Assembly: GCA_001311805.1 (NCBI GenBank)
Contig: BBCA01000058.1
Span: 1 to 16,877, forward strand
Length of the DNA stretch: 16,877 nucleotides
Direction: 5' to 3'
Source: Lentibacillus juripiscarius JCM 12147
GTDB taxonomy: Bacteria > Bacillota > Bacilli > Bacillales_D > Amphibacillaceae
In this document: positions 8,520 to 16,861 of the stretch, piece by piece
How the letters are laid out: every line of letters begins with the position of its first letter
How positions within the stretch are numbered: position 1 is the stretch's first letter
Notes under the pieces: model-generated
The model's database searches: none
What the model saw: only the letters and a program-made list of their open reading frames with translations
What the model was told of the DNA's origin: nothing
Made by a program: the position numbers and the translations under genes

Positions 8520-8565
8520 ACAGCAGGAGGGAGAACATGTGTTAGGCACACCTCCCTTCTGCTGT
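8520..8565 (+). terminator. Strong stem-loop between rsbT and rsbU
   Basis: Arms 8520-8533 and 8552-8565 pair over 14 bp (13 Watson-Crick, one G-U), and the loop can add TGTG/CACA. Only TTT follows, so a full intrinsic terminator is doubtful. It could be a partial attenuator or an RNA-processing or stabilising hairpin that lowers rsbU expression relative to rsbRST. Confidence 0.55.
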
Positions 8566-8590
8566 TTCAAAATAGGGGGAGGTAAGCTGT

Positions 8591-9596
8591 ATGGGAACCC
8601 TTAAGCCTGACGCGGCCAACTATCAAAGTTTTATTGAGGCATTATATAGCAAAACAAGACGAACATTCACTGTATGGAGCTGAACAAATCAGTAAACATT
8701 TTATTAAAAATAATGTGCCGCCCGAAGAAATTGTCAATCTGCACAATCAGGCACTGTCGGCACTCTACCCGGACCTGCCGGAGCATATCCAGCATTCCAT
8801 GAAATTTCTCCTGGAAACGATGATTTCCTATGGTATTGCACATCAGGAGTATCATACACTGCGGGAACAGCAATCGGAAATTAAGTCGGAAATTGCGGTG
8901 GCAGCCAATATGCAGGATACGCTGCTGGCAACGACAAAACCTGTCATTGATGGCTTGGATATCGGTGCGGTCAGTGTACCTGCTCATCAGATGAGTGGCG
9001 ATTACCACCACTTTGTAACTGGAGAGGATGGTTCCCTCGGAATCGCCGTTGCAGATGTGATTGGAAAGGGCATCCCAGCTGCGTTGTGCATGTCGATGAT
9101 TAAATATTCCATGGACAGTCTGCCGGAAGGAACAATGCGCCCGCAAAGCATATTGAAAAAACTAAATCGTGTGGTTGAACGAAATGTGGACGCAAGTATG
9201 TTCATTACGATGTTCTATGCACAATATTTTCCGAAAAGCGGTAAAATCCTTTATTCTTCTGCAGGCCATGAACCCGGTTTTTACTATAACGCGAAAGAAA
9301 ACACATTTGAAGAAATAAAAGCAAAAGGTCTGGTGCTCGGGGTGAACCCGGATACAGAATATCGTCAGTATGAACGGATACTTCATCAGGGAGATATGGT
9401 TATCCTGCTGACAGATGGTGTGACGGAGTGCAGACAGGGCGAGCGTTTTATTGAAAATAAAGAAGTGCTAGATGTCATTGCAACGTTTTCGCACTTAGAG
9501 GCACAGGAAATGGTCAACAAGGTATATAAACATTTTGAACGACTGCAAGACTTCCAGCTGCGTGATGACTTTACATTGATCGTTCTGAAGAAATAG
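8591..9596 (+). CDS. rsbU: PP2C-type phosphatase RsbU
   Basis: Environmental-stress phosphatase that, when bound by RsbT, dephosphorylates RsbV-P. The N-terminal about 85 residues match the RsbT-binding helical domain (PPEEIVNLHNQAL). The C-terminal PPM/SpoIIE-type domain shows SGDYHHF, ADVIGKGIPAALCMSMIKY, SAGHEPGFYY, LLTDGVTE and the metal-binding end DDFTLIVL. Start ATG 8591 has GGGGGAGG 8 nt upstream. The T-run at 8629-8632 carries one T too many; removing it gives YQSLLRHYIA, aligned with B. subtilis YHQLLSRYIA, and about 334 residues in total. Without the correction only a fragment starting near 8634 is open. The stop TAG (9594-9596) abuts the SigB promoter of the next transcription unit. 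Confidence 0.94.
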
Positions 9597-9622
9597 GTTT
9601 AACAGCAGGCTGTCCGGGGTAT
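9597..9622 (+). promoter_or_regulatory. SigB-dependent promoter of rsbV-rsbW-sigB-rsbX
   Basis: GTTTAA (9597-9602), a 14-bp spacer (9603-9616) and GGGTAT (9617-9622): a full match to the Bacillus SigB consensus. It begins on the base after the rsbU stop codon, where the autoregulatory SigB promoter lies in B. subtilis. Transcription would start near 9630, leaving an unusually long leader of about 205 nt before rsbV. Confidence 0.88.
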
Positions 9623-9660
9623 AGTTTTTGCCTTGTACCGAGATGGAAAGAGTTCTTTAG

Positions 9661-9804
9661 AGGTTGTTCAAAAAGTCCGGTAAAAATGACACATCGAATT
9701 TCTTCGTTGGCTTGTTTCTCCGCTCCTTGGGAAAGAAGAACACTTTCCCTGCGTGCGAGTGAACCTAGCCTGCCGGTCCTTTTTATCCTCCTTTTTGAAC
9801 ACGC
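9661..9804. repeat. MITE-like intergenic repeat, short copy in the rsbV leader
   Basis: Shares its first about 70 nt and last about 30 nt with the copy at 5581-5849. The terminal inverted repeats start TGTTCAAAAAG at the left and end CTTTTTGAACA at the right. A single internal hairpin remains: stem GGGAAAG (9729-9735) / CTTTCCC (9743-9749) with a 7-nt loop. No coding sequence. It occupies most of the space between the SigB promoter and the rsbV Shine-Dalgarno site. Confidence 0.75.
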
Positions 9805-9835
9805 GCCTTAACTGATTTCATGGGAGGAATCTTAA

Positions 9836-10167
9836 ATGGATTTAACGATTGATGTGATCGCTGATAATAAAAATCTACTGTGAGACTGTCAGGGGAAATT
9901 GATGCATATACTGCCCCGCAGCTGAAAGAAAAGTTACTGCCGCTGACGAAAACCAAGGGACATCAGACGGTTGTTGATTTAAAAGATGTAGGATACATGG
10001 ACAGTACGGGATTGGGCATTTTCATCAGTGCCTTAAAGTCCACGAAGGAGAATAACAGCAGTATACGGTTAGTAAATTTGCAAGATCGTGTTTCAAGGGT
10101 GTTTAACATTACAGGTCTTGATGAAGTATTTACTATTGATACTGTAATCCAAGGTGGGAATGAGTAA
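9836..10167 (+). CDS. rsbV: Anti-anti-sigma factor RsbV
   Basis: STAS-domain anti-anti-sigma factor. Unphosphorylated RsbV binds RsbW and so frees SigB; RsbW inactivates it by phosphorylating one serine. That serine is Ser57 in YMDSTGLGIF (B. subtilis Ser56). The N-terminus reads MDLTIDVIADNK and then the frame breaks near 9868-9874, where one base (A or T of the A-run/T junction) is missing. With it the sequence continues STVRLSGEIDAYTAPQLKEKL to TAA at 10165-10167, about 110 residues, the family length. ATG at 9836 follows GGGAGGA. The stop overlaps the rsbW start (TAATG), indicating coupled translation. Confidence 0.94.
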
Positions 10168-10640
10168 TGGAAGACTTTGACTTTATTGAAATGAAGGTTC
10201 CTGCTAGAGCAGAATATGTAGGAATTGTTCGTTTGAGCATATCTGGGATTGCCAACCGCATCGGCTTTACATGTGAGGATATTGAAGATTTAAAGGTTGC
10301 TGTTTCCGAGGCGATAACCAATGCAGTGGATCACGCCTATCAGGAAATTGATGGTGAGGTTTCGGTCGGTTTTGGTGTGTATGAAGATCGCCTGGAGGTT
10401 ATGGTGGCTTATCATGGCGGCAGTTTTGACTTAAACGAGGTAAAAGGGGGTATAGGTCCCTACCAGGGCTCGGAATCTGTTGAGGATTTGCGCGAAGGCG
10501 GATTTGGTCTTTTCCTGATTGATGCGTTAATGGATCGGGTAGAGATCAATAACAACCATGGCGTTATTGTTCTGATGACGAAGTACCTTCACGAAACTGA
10601 GGTGGGCCTTGATGACGACCAGATCTCAACAACACAGTAG
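10167..10640 (+). CDS. rsbW: Anti-sigma-B factor and serine kinase RsbW
   Basis: GHKL-type kinase that binds SigB and blocks it, and phosphorylates RsbV. The intact 157-residue frame follows B. subtilis RsbW closely, with the N box AVSEAITNAVDHAY (Glu48, Asn52) and the lid region EGGFGLFLIDALMD. The G1 box is unusual: where B. subtilis has VADEGDSFD, this has VAYHGGSFD, so the adenine-contacting Asp is replaced by Tyr82. That may be a real change or a base error (TAT for GAT). The gene overlaps rsbV by one base and sigB by 29 bases (10612-10640), consistent with coupled, near-stoichiometric synthesis of sigma and anti-sigma factors. Confidence 0.95.
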   Translation: MEDFDFIEMKVPARAEYVGIVRLSISGIANRIGFTCEDIEDLKVAVSEAITNAVDHAYQEIDGEVSVGFGVYEDRLEVMVAYHGGSFDLNEVKGGIGPYQGSESVEDLREGGFGLFLIDALMDRVEINNNHGVIVLMTKYLHETEVGLDDDQISTTQ

Positions 10641-11402
10641 CAATCAGGATGAAATATATGAATGGATTGAACAGCTGCAGCGCAACCCCGAACAGGAAGA
10701 AGTCCAGGAAAAAATTGTGTTGGCCTATACGGATTTAGTCGAATCCATTGCCAGAAAGTACTCCAAGAACAGCAGCATACATGAGGATCTGAAGCAAGTC
10801 GGTATGATTGGACTGATTGCTGCGGTAAGAAGATACGACCCATCATATGGGAAATCATTTGAATCATTTGCGATACCCACTGTTGTAGGAGAAATAAAAC
10901 GGTACATCCGTGATAAAACATGGAGTGTACACGTTCCAAGACGCATTAAGGAACTGGGACCGAAAATAAAAAAGCTATTGATGATCTGACGTCGAAAAAC
11001 CAAGTTTCACCGACCGTTACGGAAATAGCGAACTACTTGAATGTGCCGGAAGAAGATATACTGGAGACAATGGAGATGGGCAAGAGTTATAAAGCACTGT
11101 CTGTGGATCGGAAGCTGGAAGCGGACTCTGACGGCAGTACTGTTGCCATATTGGATTTAATAGGCAGTAACGAAAATGGCTTTGAAAATGCTGACCAGCG
11201 CATGCTTCTAGAAAAAATTCTGCCGGTATTATCGGAACGGGAGCAGAGGATTTTGCGGTGCACCTATTTTGAAGGCATGAGCCAGAAGGAGACCGGTGAA
11301 CACCTTGGCATTTCCCAGATGCATGTGTCACGATTGCAGCGCCGTTCACTGCGTAAACTTCGTGAGGCGCTGAATTCTGAGAGTACGGAGGTTCTTGATT
11401 GA
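10612..11402 (+). CDS. sigB: RNA polymerase sigma factor SigB (general stress)
   Basis: Group 3-type sigma factor directing the general stress regulon. Region 2 shows DLKQVGMIGLIAAVRRYDP and FAIPTVVGEIKRYIRDKTWS, which includes the -10 recognition helix. Region 3 has VEEI-like TVTEIANYLNVPEED. Region 4 ends with GISQMHVSRLQRRSLRKLREAL, the -35 recognition helix-turn-helix. ATG at 10612 follows GAGGTGG by 6-7 nt; an in-frame TTG is one codon upstream. The A-run at 10968-10973 has lost one A between regions 2 and 3. Adding it gives GPKIKKAIDDLT, matching B. subtilis GPRIKMAVDQLT, and about 264 residues. Its stop overlaps the rsbX start. Confidence 0.95.
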
Positions 11403-12002
11403 GTAGCAGGCAAAACAAGGTGCAGGCGGCCGTTTATCAACAACCAAAGTCTGGGCAGTATCAGTGCGGGGACAGTTATTTTTACACTGAAACAGAAAAC
11501 GAATTTATCTGCGTACTGGCAGACGGTCTTGGAAGTGGTGAGCAGGCAAAGGAATCCTCGGAAATTGTGATAAATATTATTAGGGATAATATCCATACAA
11601 CCGTAGAACAATTGATTGAGCAGTGTAACCGTCAGCTTTCCGGCAAACGTGGTGCGGTGATCGGAATTTTAAAGATCGACTTTTCCGCGCGACGCTATAC
11701 CTTTTCCTCTATTGGTAACATCGGCGTTTTAGCCATCTCTGAAAATGGCAGGAAAAAGCGCAACATACCGAATCCCGGCTACCTTGCGGGCTACCATCGG
11801 CCGTTCAAGATTGTCTCCGATAAACTCGATCCTGTCATGAATTTCATTCTCTTTTCGGATGGCGTCCGTGACAAGGATCTCTCCCAATATTTTTTTGCTG
11901 GGACGGGATGTGGAGCAAGTGGTGGAATGCTATAAAGCATATAGGAATGGGCAGAAAAGAGAAGATGATACCACACTGATTGCCATCCATTATCAGGAGT
12001 GA
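11399..12002 (+). CDS. rsbX: Phosphoserine phosphatase RsbX (stressosome reset)
   Basis: PP2C-type phosphatase that removes the phosphates placed by RsbT on RsbS and RsbR, returning the stressosome to its resting state; a negative feedback arm made under SigB control. Family motifs are YQCGDSYF, LADGLGSGEQAKE, ILFSDGVRD and EDDTTLIAIHY. The start is TTG at 11399, with GGAGG 7-8 nt upstream, overlapping the sigB stop (TTGA). The T-run at 11890-11896 has one T too many. Removing it gives QYFLLGRDVEQVVECYKAY and reads on to TGA at 12000-12002, about 200 residues, as in the family. It is the last gene before a strong terminator. Confidence 0.92.
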
Positions 12003-12034
12003 AGACCGGCACCCGATCACCGGTCTTTTTTTTC
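12002..12034 (+). terminator. Intrinsic terminator of the sigB operon
   Basis: AAGACCGG (12002-12009) pairs with CCGGTCTT (12020-12027) and is followed by a run of T (about 12026-12033). It begins at the rsbX stop codon. Confidence 0.92.
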
Positions 12035-12147
12035 ATTCTATGTCTTTTTGGTAAAATAAAGATAAGTGGAAAAGCTGGTTACGGTTGGATGGCAGAAATT
12101 ATCCGTTTTCGCAGCTTTTTAAATTACCGCTATATAGGGAGGAACCA

Positions 12148-14310
12148 ATGGTGTCTCATGAACTTGAACAATGGGTGGCGAAGGAAGCAGATGTCCGTCA
12201 GGCTGCCGTACATAAAGTAATTACATTATTGAATGGGGGCAATACGGTCCCTTTTATTGCCCGCTATCGAAAAGAAGAAACAGGCGGGCTTGACGAAGTG
12301 CAGCTCAAACTGATTCAGGATAAATGGCAGTATGCTGTCAACCTTGCCGAACGCAAAGAAGAAGTAATCCGTCTTATTGACGAGCAGGGGAAACTAACCG
12401 ATGAATTGAAACAAGAAATTAACGCGGCATCACAATTGCAGCGGGTGGAGGATCTATACCGTCCATATAAGCAAAAACGACGTACAAGGGCCACCAAAGC
12501 GAAGGAAAAAGGACTGGAGCCATTGGCCGTCCTCGTTTGGGAGCAGGAAACGCCAAACATTGCAGCTGAGGCTGAAGCATACTTGTCTGAGGAACAGGGC
12601 GTTGACACGGTGGACGATGCACTTGCAGGCGTGAACGATATTATCGCAGAGTGGGTTTCGGATGAGCCGAAATTCCGTACATACATACGTGAGGAAACAT
12701 TCAAACGTGGAACGATGCACTCAGAGGCAAAAAAATGCTGAAAAAGATGAAAAACGCGTATACGAGATGTACTATGATTATGATGAAACTGTACGGTCCA
12801 TTGTTTCACACCGTATTTTAGCGCTCAACCGTGGTGAAAAAGAAGGAGTTCTGAAAGTCACAGTGGAGCCGCCTGCTGAACGTATCCTGGAATATTTGGA
12901 GAAAAAAGTCATCCATAATCGTGCCAATCAGGATACGTCCAACATTTTGCAGGAGGCAGTGAAAGATAGCTATAAACGGCTGCTCCAGCCTTCGATTGAC
13001 CGGGAAATCCGTAATAGTCTAACAGAAAAAGCGGAAGAACAGGCAATTGAAGTTTTTTCCGAGAATCTGAGGAATTTGCTTTTGCAGCCACCGTTAAAAG
13101 GGAAAATGGTGCTTGGTGTGGACCCTGCGTATCGGACTGGGTGTAAGCTTGCCGCGGTGGATGAAACCGGAAAAGTAAAAGATATTGGTGTCATCTATCC
13201 AACCGCACCGAAACATGATACGGCCGGGGCTGAGAAAAAAAGTACTGGACTTTATCAGTCGGTTTGGTATTGAATTGATTGCGATTGGAAATGGAACAGC
13301 ATCAAGGGAAACGGAGCAGTTCATATCTGATGTGATTGGCCGGAATAAACTGGCTATCTCTTATATTATTGTCAACGAAGCAGGTGCAAGTGTCTACTCA
13401 GCGTCTAAACTGGCCCGAGAGGAATTTCCGGATTTGCAGGTGGAAGAACGGAGCGCGGCATCGATTGCACGCAGAGTACAGGATCCGCTGGCAGAACTGG
13501 TGAAAATTGATCCGAAATCAATCGGTGTCGGACAATATCAGCATGATGTCAGCCAGAAGGCACTCAATGATTCCTTGACCTTTGTTGTTGAAACTGCCGT
13601 CAACCAGGTTGGGGTGAATGTTAATACCGCATCCCCGTCCCTGCTGCAGTATGTTGCAGGCCTCAGTAAAACTGTTGCATCGAATGTCGTAACCAAGCGC
13701 AATGAAACGAGAAAATTCACAACCCGTAAACAGTTAAAAGACGTTCCGCGTTTAGGTTCGAAAACATATGAGCAGGCAATTGGCTTTCTGCGTATACTGG
13801 AAGGGGAAAACCCGCTCGATCGGACCCCCATTCACCCGGAAAGCTATGCGTATGCCGAGGAGCTCCTGAAAAGGCTAGACTGTTCGGCTGATGATATCGG
13901 AAGCAGTAAATTGCGTGAACAGCTTAAACGGTAGACATAGGGGATATGGCGGACGAACTTGACATTGGAAAACCAACACTTGACGATATAGCAGCCGCAC
14001 TTGGAAGACCGGAGCGGGATCCGCGTGACGACTTGCCAAAACCATTGCTGAAGCAAAATGTCATGAGTCTGGATGATTTGAAACCAGGGATGGAAATGCA
14101 GGGAACGGTGCGCAATGTTGTCGATTTTGGCGTGTTTGTGGATATCGGTGTGAAAGAGGATGGACTCGTCCATATTTCCAAAATGGCCAATAAATTCGTA
14201 AAGCACCCGATGGACATCACGTCCGTTGGTGATGTTGTGACTGTCTGGGTGGAAACGTTGATACTGAAAAAGGGCGGATTGCACTGACGATGGTTGGGAA
14301 CGAAGGCTAA
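12148..14310 (+). CDS. tex: Tex family transcription accessory protein / RNA-binding protein (YdcI)
   Basis: Cytosolic nucleic-acid-binding protein of about 720 residues; the family has been linked to transcription and to release of stalled ribosomes. Domains in order: N-terminal helical domain (FIARYRKEETGGLDE), YqgF/RNase H-like domain (LGVDPAYRTGCKLAAVD), two helix-hairpin-helix segments (VNVNTASPSLLQYVAGLS; FTTRKQLKDVPRLG), and a C-terminal S1 domain (GTVRNVVDFGVFVDIGVKEDG). ATG 12148 has GGGAGG upstream. Four single-base errors break it: one A gained at 12729-12735, one A gained at 13235-13241, one A lost near 13927-13929, and one G lost near 14258. Correcting them gives continuous sequence ending VDTEKGRIALTMVGNEG at TAA 14308. 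It lies downstream of rsbX, as in B. subtilis. Confidence 0.93.
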
Positions 14311-14352
14311 CATTGTTATGCATAAGGAAAGCCAAACTATGGCTGGGTATAA

Positions 14353-14386
14353 AAAAGCTGATGATCATTTTAGATCATCAGCTTTT
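14353..14386. terminator. Bidirectional terminator between tex and katA
   Basis: A perfect 14-bp stem, 14353-14366 with 14373-14386, around a 6-nt loop (ATTTTA), with A-rich and T-rich ends on either side. It can stop both the plus-strand tex transcript and the convergent minus-strand catalase transcript. Confidence 0.93.
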
Positions 14387-14403
14387 CATTTAAATGATTA
14401 ATT

Positions 14404-15872
14404 TTATACGGTTTTAATACTTTCTGGAACGGATAATCCTAATTCTTCAGCGACCCGCTCTCCCCCATTCAGGATCAGCTTTATAGAAATGCTCGATTTG
14501 ACGCAATTTAATGTCATCACGTGTAACCTGCCGCATATGATCAGCAAAGTTTTTGACGAGACGAGATTTCTCATCTTCGCTCATCAGGCGATAAAGGTCA
14601 CCCGGCTGTGTATAATGATCTTCACTGTCATAGGCTACACTATCCGCAACACCTTCTAATTCAAATGAGGTGCTTTTTGATGCCGGATCTTCAACTGGCC
14701 CATCGATGGAGTTTGGTTCGTAAACTGGCCGTCCGCCACCGTTGCCATTAACAGCCATATAGCCATCACGCTGATAATGGTTTACTTCTACTTTTGGACG
14801 ATTAACCGGAATTTGCTGGTGGTTGACGCCTAAACGGTAACGCTGGGTATCAGAATAACTGAATAGACGGCCCTGCAGCATTTATCCGGTGATGTTTCAA
14901 TTCCCGGGACCAGATTAGCTGGTGAAAGCGCAGACTGCTCAACATCAGCAAAATGATTCTCAGGATTACGGTTCAATACCATTTTCCCAACTTCGATACG
15001 AGGATAGTCTTTTTTGGATACTGTTTTGGTTACATCAAAGATATCCCATTTATACGTTTTGTAATCTTCGTAAGGAATAATTTGAACGTATAGTGTCCAG
15101 GAAGGATAGTCCCCATTTTCAATGGCATTGTACAAATCTTCCCGATGATAATCCGGCTGTTTACCGGCAAGCTCGTCGGCCACATCAACATCCAGGCCTT
15201 TAACACCCTGGTCACTGATGAAGCTGTAGGTTATCCAGAAAGCTTCACCTTGATCATTTACCCATTTGTAGGTATGGCTTCCATAACCATTCATGTGACG
15301 GAAAGTTGCAGGAATCCCACGGTCGCCATGCAAATATGTGATTTGATGAAGTGACTCTGGTGATAATGACCAGAAATCCCAGACCGCATCTTTATCTTTT
15401 AACCCTGTGCGCGGATTACGTTTCTGTGTATGAATAAAATCAGGGAACTTAATAGCATCACGGACAAAGAAAACAGGTGTGTTGTTGCCAACTAGGTCAT
15501 AGTTTCCTTCATCAGTGTAGAATTTCAAAGCAAATCCACGTGGATCTCGTTCTGTATCAGCAGATCCCAGTTCGCCGGCAACCGTTGAAAAGCGGGCGAA
15601 CATTTCTGTGCGTTTTCCTTTTTCACTAAGGAAATCGGCTTTTGTATATTTGGAAATCTCATCGTTCGTTACTTCGAAATACCCGAATGCGCCTGCGCCC
15701 TTAGCATGAACAACGCGTTCAGGAATACGTTCTCTGTCAAAGTGAGCCATTTTTTCCAGAAAGTGAACATCTTGAATGAGAGTAGGACCTCTTTGGCCGG
15801 CGTCATTGAATTCTGGTTATCTCCAACAGGAGCGCCAGACGCCGTCGTCATTCGTTTCTTTTCGTTACCCAC
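14404..15872 (-). CDS. katA: Monofunctional heme catalase (KatA type, clade 3)
   Basis: Decomposes hydrogen peroxide to water and oxygen; cytosolic heme enzyme of about 489 residues, very similar to B. subtilis KatA. The distal site is seen in [16 protein letters not shown] (catalytic His) and [20 protein letters not shown] (Asn), and the proximal heme ligand in [14 protein letters not shown] (Tyr). GTG at 15872 has AGGAGAGG about 11 nt upstream and gives the family start V(M)[21 protein letters not shown]. Three breaks are seen, in plus-strand positions: one base lost near 15801 (restores [18 protein letters not shown]), one lost in the T-run at 14881-14883 (restores DKMLQGRLF), one gained in the C-run near 14462-14466 (restores [12 protein letters not shown]). 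It interrupts the tex-sprT order of B. subtilis. Confidence 0.94.
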
Positions 15873-15916
15873 TATCTAAACACCTCTCCTTGAATGATAT
15901 GTTTTGTACACTTTCT

Positions 15917-15944
15917 ATTATAATACAAATCTATTTAAAATCAA
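15917..15944 (-). promoter_or_regulatory. SigA-type promoter of katA
   Basis: On the minus strand TTGATT (15939-15944), 16 bp, TATAAT (15917-15922), about 45 bp upstream of the GTG start. The SigB consensus is absent, so this catalase is probably not part of the SigB regulon. Confidence 0.7.
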
Positions 15945-15951
15945 TATTTAA

Positions 15952-15966
15952 TTATAATAATTTTAA
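15952..15966. promoter_or_regulatory. PerR-box-like operator upstream of katA
   Basis: TTATAATAATTTTAA matches the known PerR operator TTATAATNATTATAA with one mismatch. It lies just upstream of the -35 of the katA promoter. PerR-controlled, peroxide-inducible katA is established in B. subtilis, so the same control is inferred here. Confidence 0.65.
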
Positions 15967-16044
15967 ATAGATGGTTGCTGGTGTATCCTGATTGACATAC
16001 GTGGTACTATAAAGAGAGTATATGTACAGCCAAGAGTGATATAT

Positions 16045-16506
16045 ATGAAGAAACTGGATGAAAAAGAACTGAATGAACGGATAAACACTTTATCACTGCA
16101 ATTTTTCCATAAACCCTTCCGTGATAAAGCGGTTTTCAATCACCGGCTCCGAACAACTGGTGGCCGATATATTCCCGCTAAAAGGATCATTGAGGTGAAT
16201 CCTAGATATGCTGTGGAATTTGATGAAGCTGAACTGAACGGCATTCTGAAACATGAATTGTGCCATTATCACCTTCATATAGAAGGAAAGGGTTATAAAC
16301 ATGGGGACAGGGATTTCAAGGAACTATTACAGAAGACAGGCTCCCCCAGACACTGCAGGCCATTGCCCTCAGAGGAAAAGCGGCCAAAACACACGTACCG
16401 GTGCAAACAATGCGGCCATGTGTATGAACGTGTACGCAGAATCAACTTGAAAAAGTATAGATGCGGCCGATGTAAAGGGGAATTGGTATACGAAAAGGGT
16501 TTTTAG
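16045..16506 (+). CDS. ydcK: SprT-like zinc metalloprotease-domain protein (YdcK)
   Basis: An intact 153-residue protein of the SprT-like family. It has the zinc protease motif HELCH (70-74) inside ILKHELCHYHLHIEGKGY, and a C-terminal zinc ribbon with Cys120, Cys123, Cys140 and Cys143. The bacterial members have no settled function; their eukaryotic relatives of the Spartan type cut DNA-protein crosslinks, but that role is not shown here. ATG at 16045 gives MKKLDEKELN, comparable to the B. subtilis start; an in-frame GTG at 16036 is possible, and the Shine-Dalgarno match (AAGAG) is weak. Gene order before the tRNA cluster agrees with B. subtilis ydcK. Confidence 0.9.
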   Translation: MKKLDEKELNERINTLSLQFFHKPFRDKAVFNHRLRTTGGRYIPAKRIIEVNPRYAVEFDEAELNGILKHELCHYHLHIEGKGYKHGDRDFKELLQKTGSPRHCRPLPSEEKRPKHTYRCKQCGHVYERVRRINLKKYRCGRCKGELVYEKGF

Positions 16507-16518
16507 AATAATTACATT

Positions 16519-16552
16519 GCCGTGCCTGGCATAGAAGGAAATACCGCACGGC
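16519..16552 (+). terminator. Weak hairpin after the SprT-like gene
   Basis: GCCGTGC (16519-16525) pairs with GCACGGC (16546-16552) around a 20-nt loop, 12 nt after the stop codon. No T-run follows, so intrinsic termination is uncertain. The remaining gap up to the tRNA promoter shows no convincing gene. Confidence 0.35.
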
Positions 16553-16692
16553 CGTGTCCATGAAAAATGTTTATCCTTGTGGATGAAGATTGCATATTGA
16601 CGAATTTCTATTTCCATGTTAAATTATACAAGCCGTTGCGAAATGGAAGGCTAGCTCGGAAAAACACTTTAAAAATTCTTCTGCAAAACTTA

Positions 16693-16721
16693 TTGACACG
16701 ACGGAATAATTATTGTATTAT
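16693..16721 (+). promoter_or_regulatory. Strong SigA-type promoter of the tRNA operon
   Basis: TTGACA (16693-16698), a 17-bp spacer and TATTAT (16716-16721), close to the ideal promoter and typical of stable RNA genes. The region from -35 to just past -10 also forms an inverted repeat (16699-16708 with 16721-16732). The transcript would have a leader of about 135 nt before the tRNA. Confidence 0.8.
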
Positions 16722-16861
16722 ATTCTTCGTCGCGTTTAATATGGCGGCTACGATGATACGGTGATTCATTTGAAGTAAATGAGTGTGACTATCATTAAAA
16801 CATATGCAACATGATGAGTGAAAACAGTTGCTTATATTACCTTAATACTGATTTAAATCAT

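Noticed and set aside
8667..9146. Minus-strand open frame of 159 codons opposite rsbU
   Set aside because: It lies within the conserved RsbU frame and has shadow-like composition and no Shine-Dalgarno site.
9597..15872. Real loss of SigB signalling and catalase by pseudogenisation
   Set aside because: The same one-base homopolymer errors occur in essential genes, all conserved residues are kept on both sides of each break, and no nonsense substitutions are seen.
16567..16764. Open frame of 65 codons after the SprT-like gene
   Set aside because: It covers the strong tRNA promoter and its sequence looks like translated non-coding DNA.
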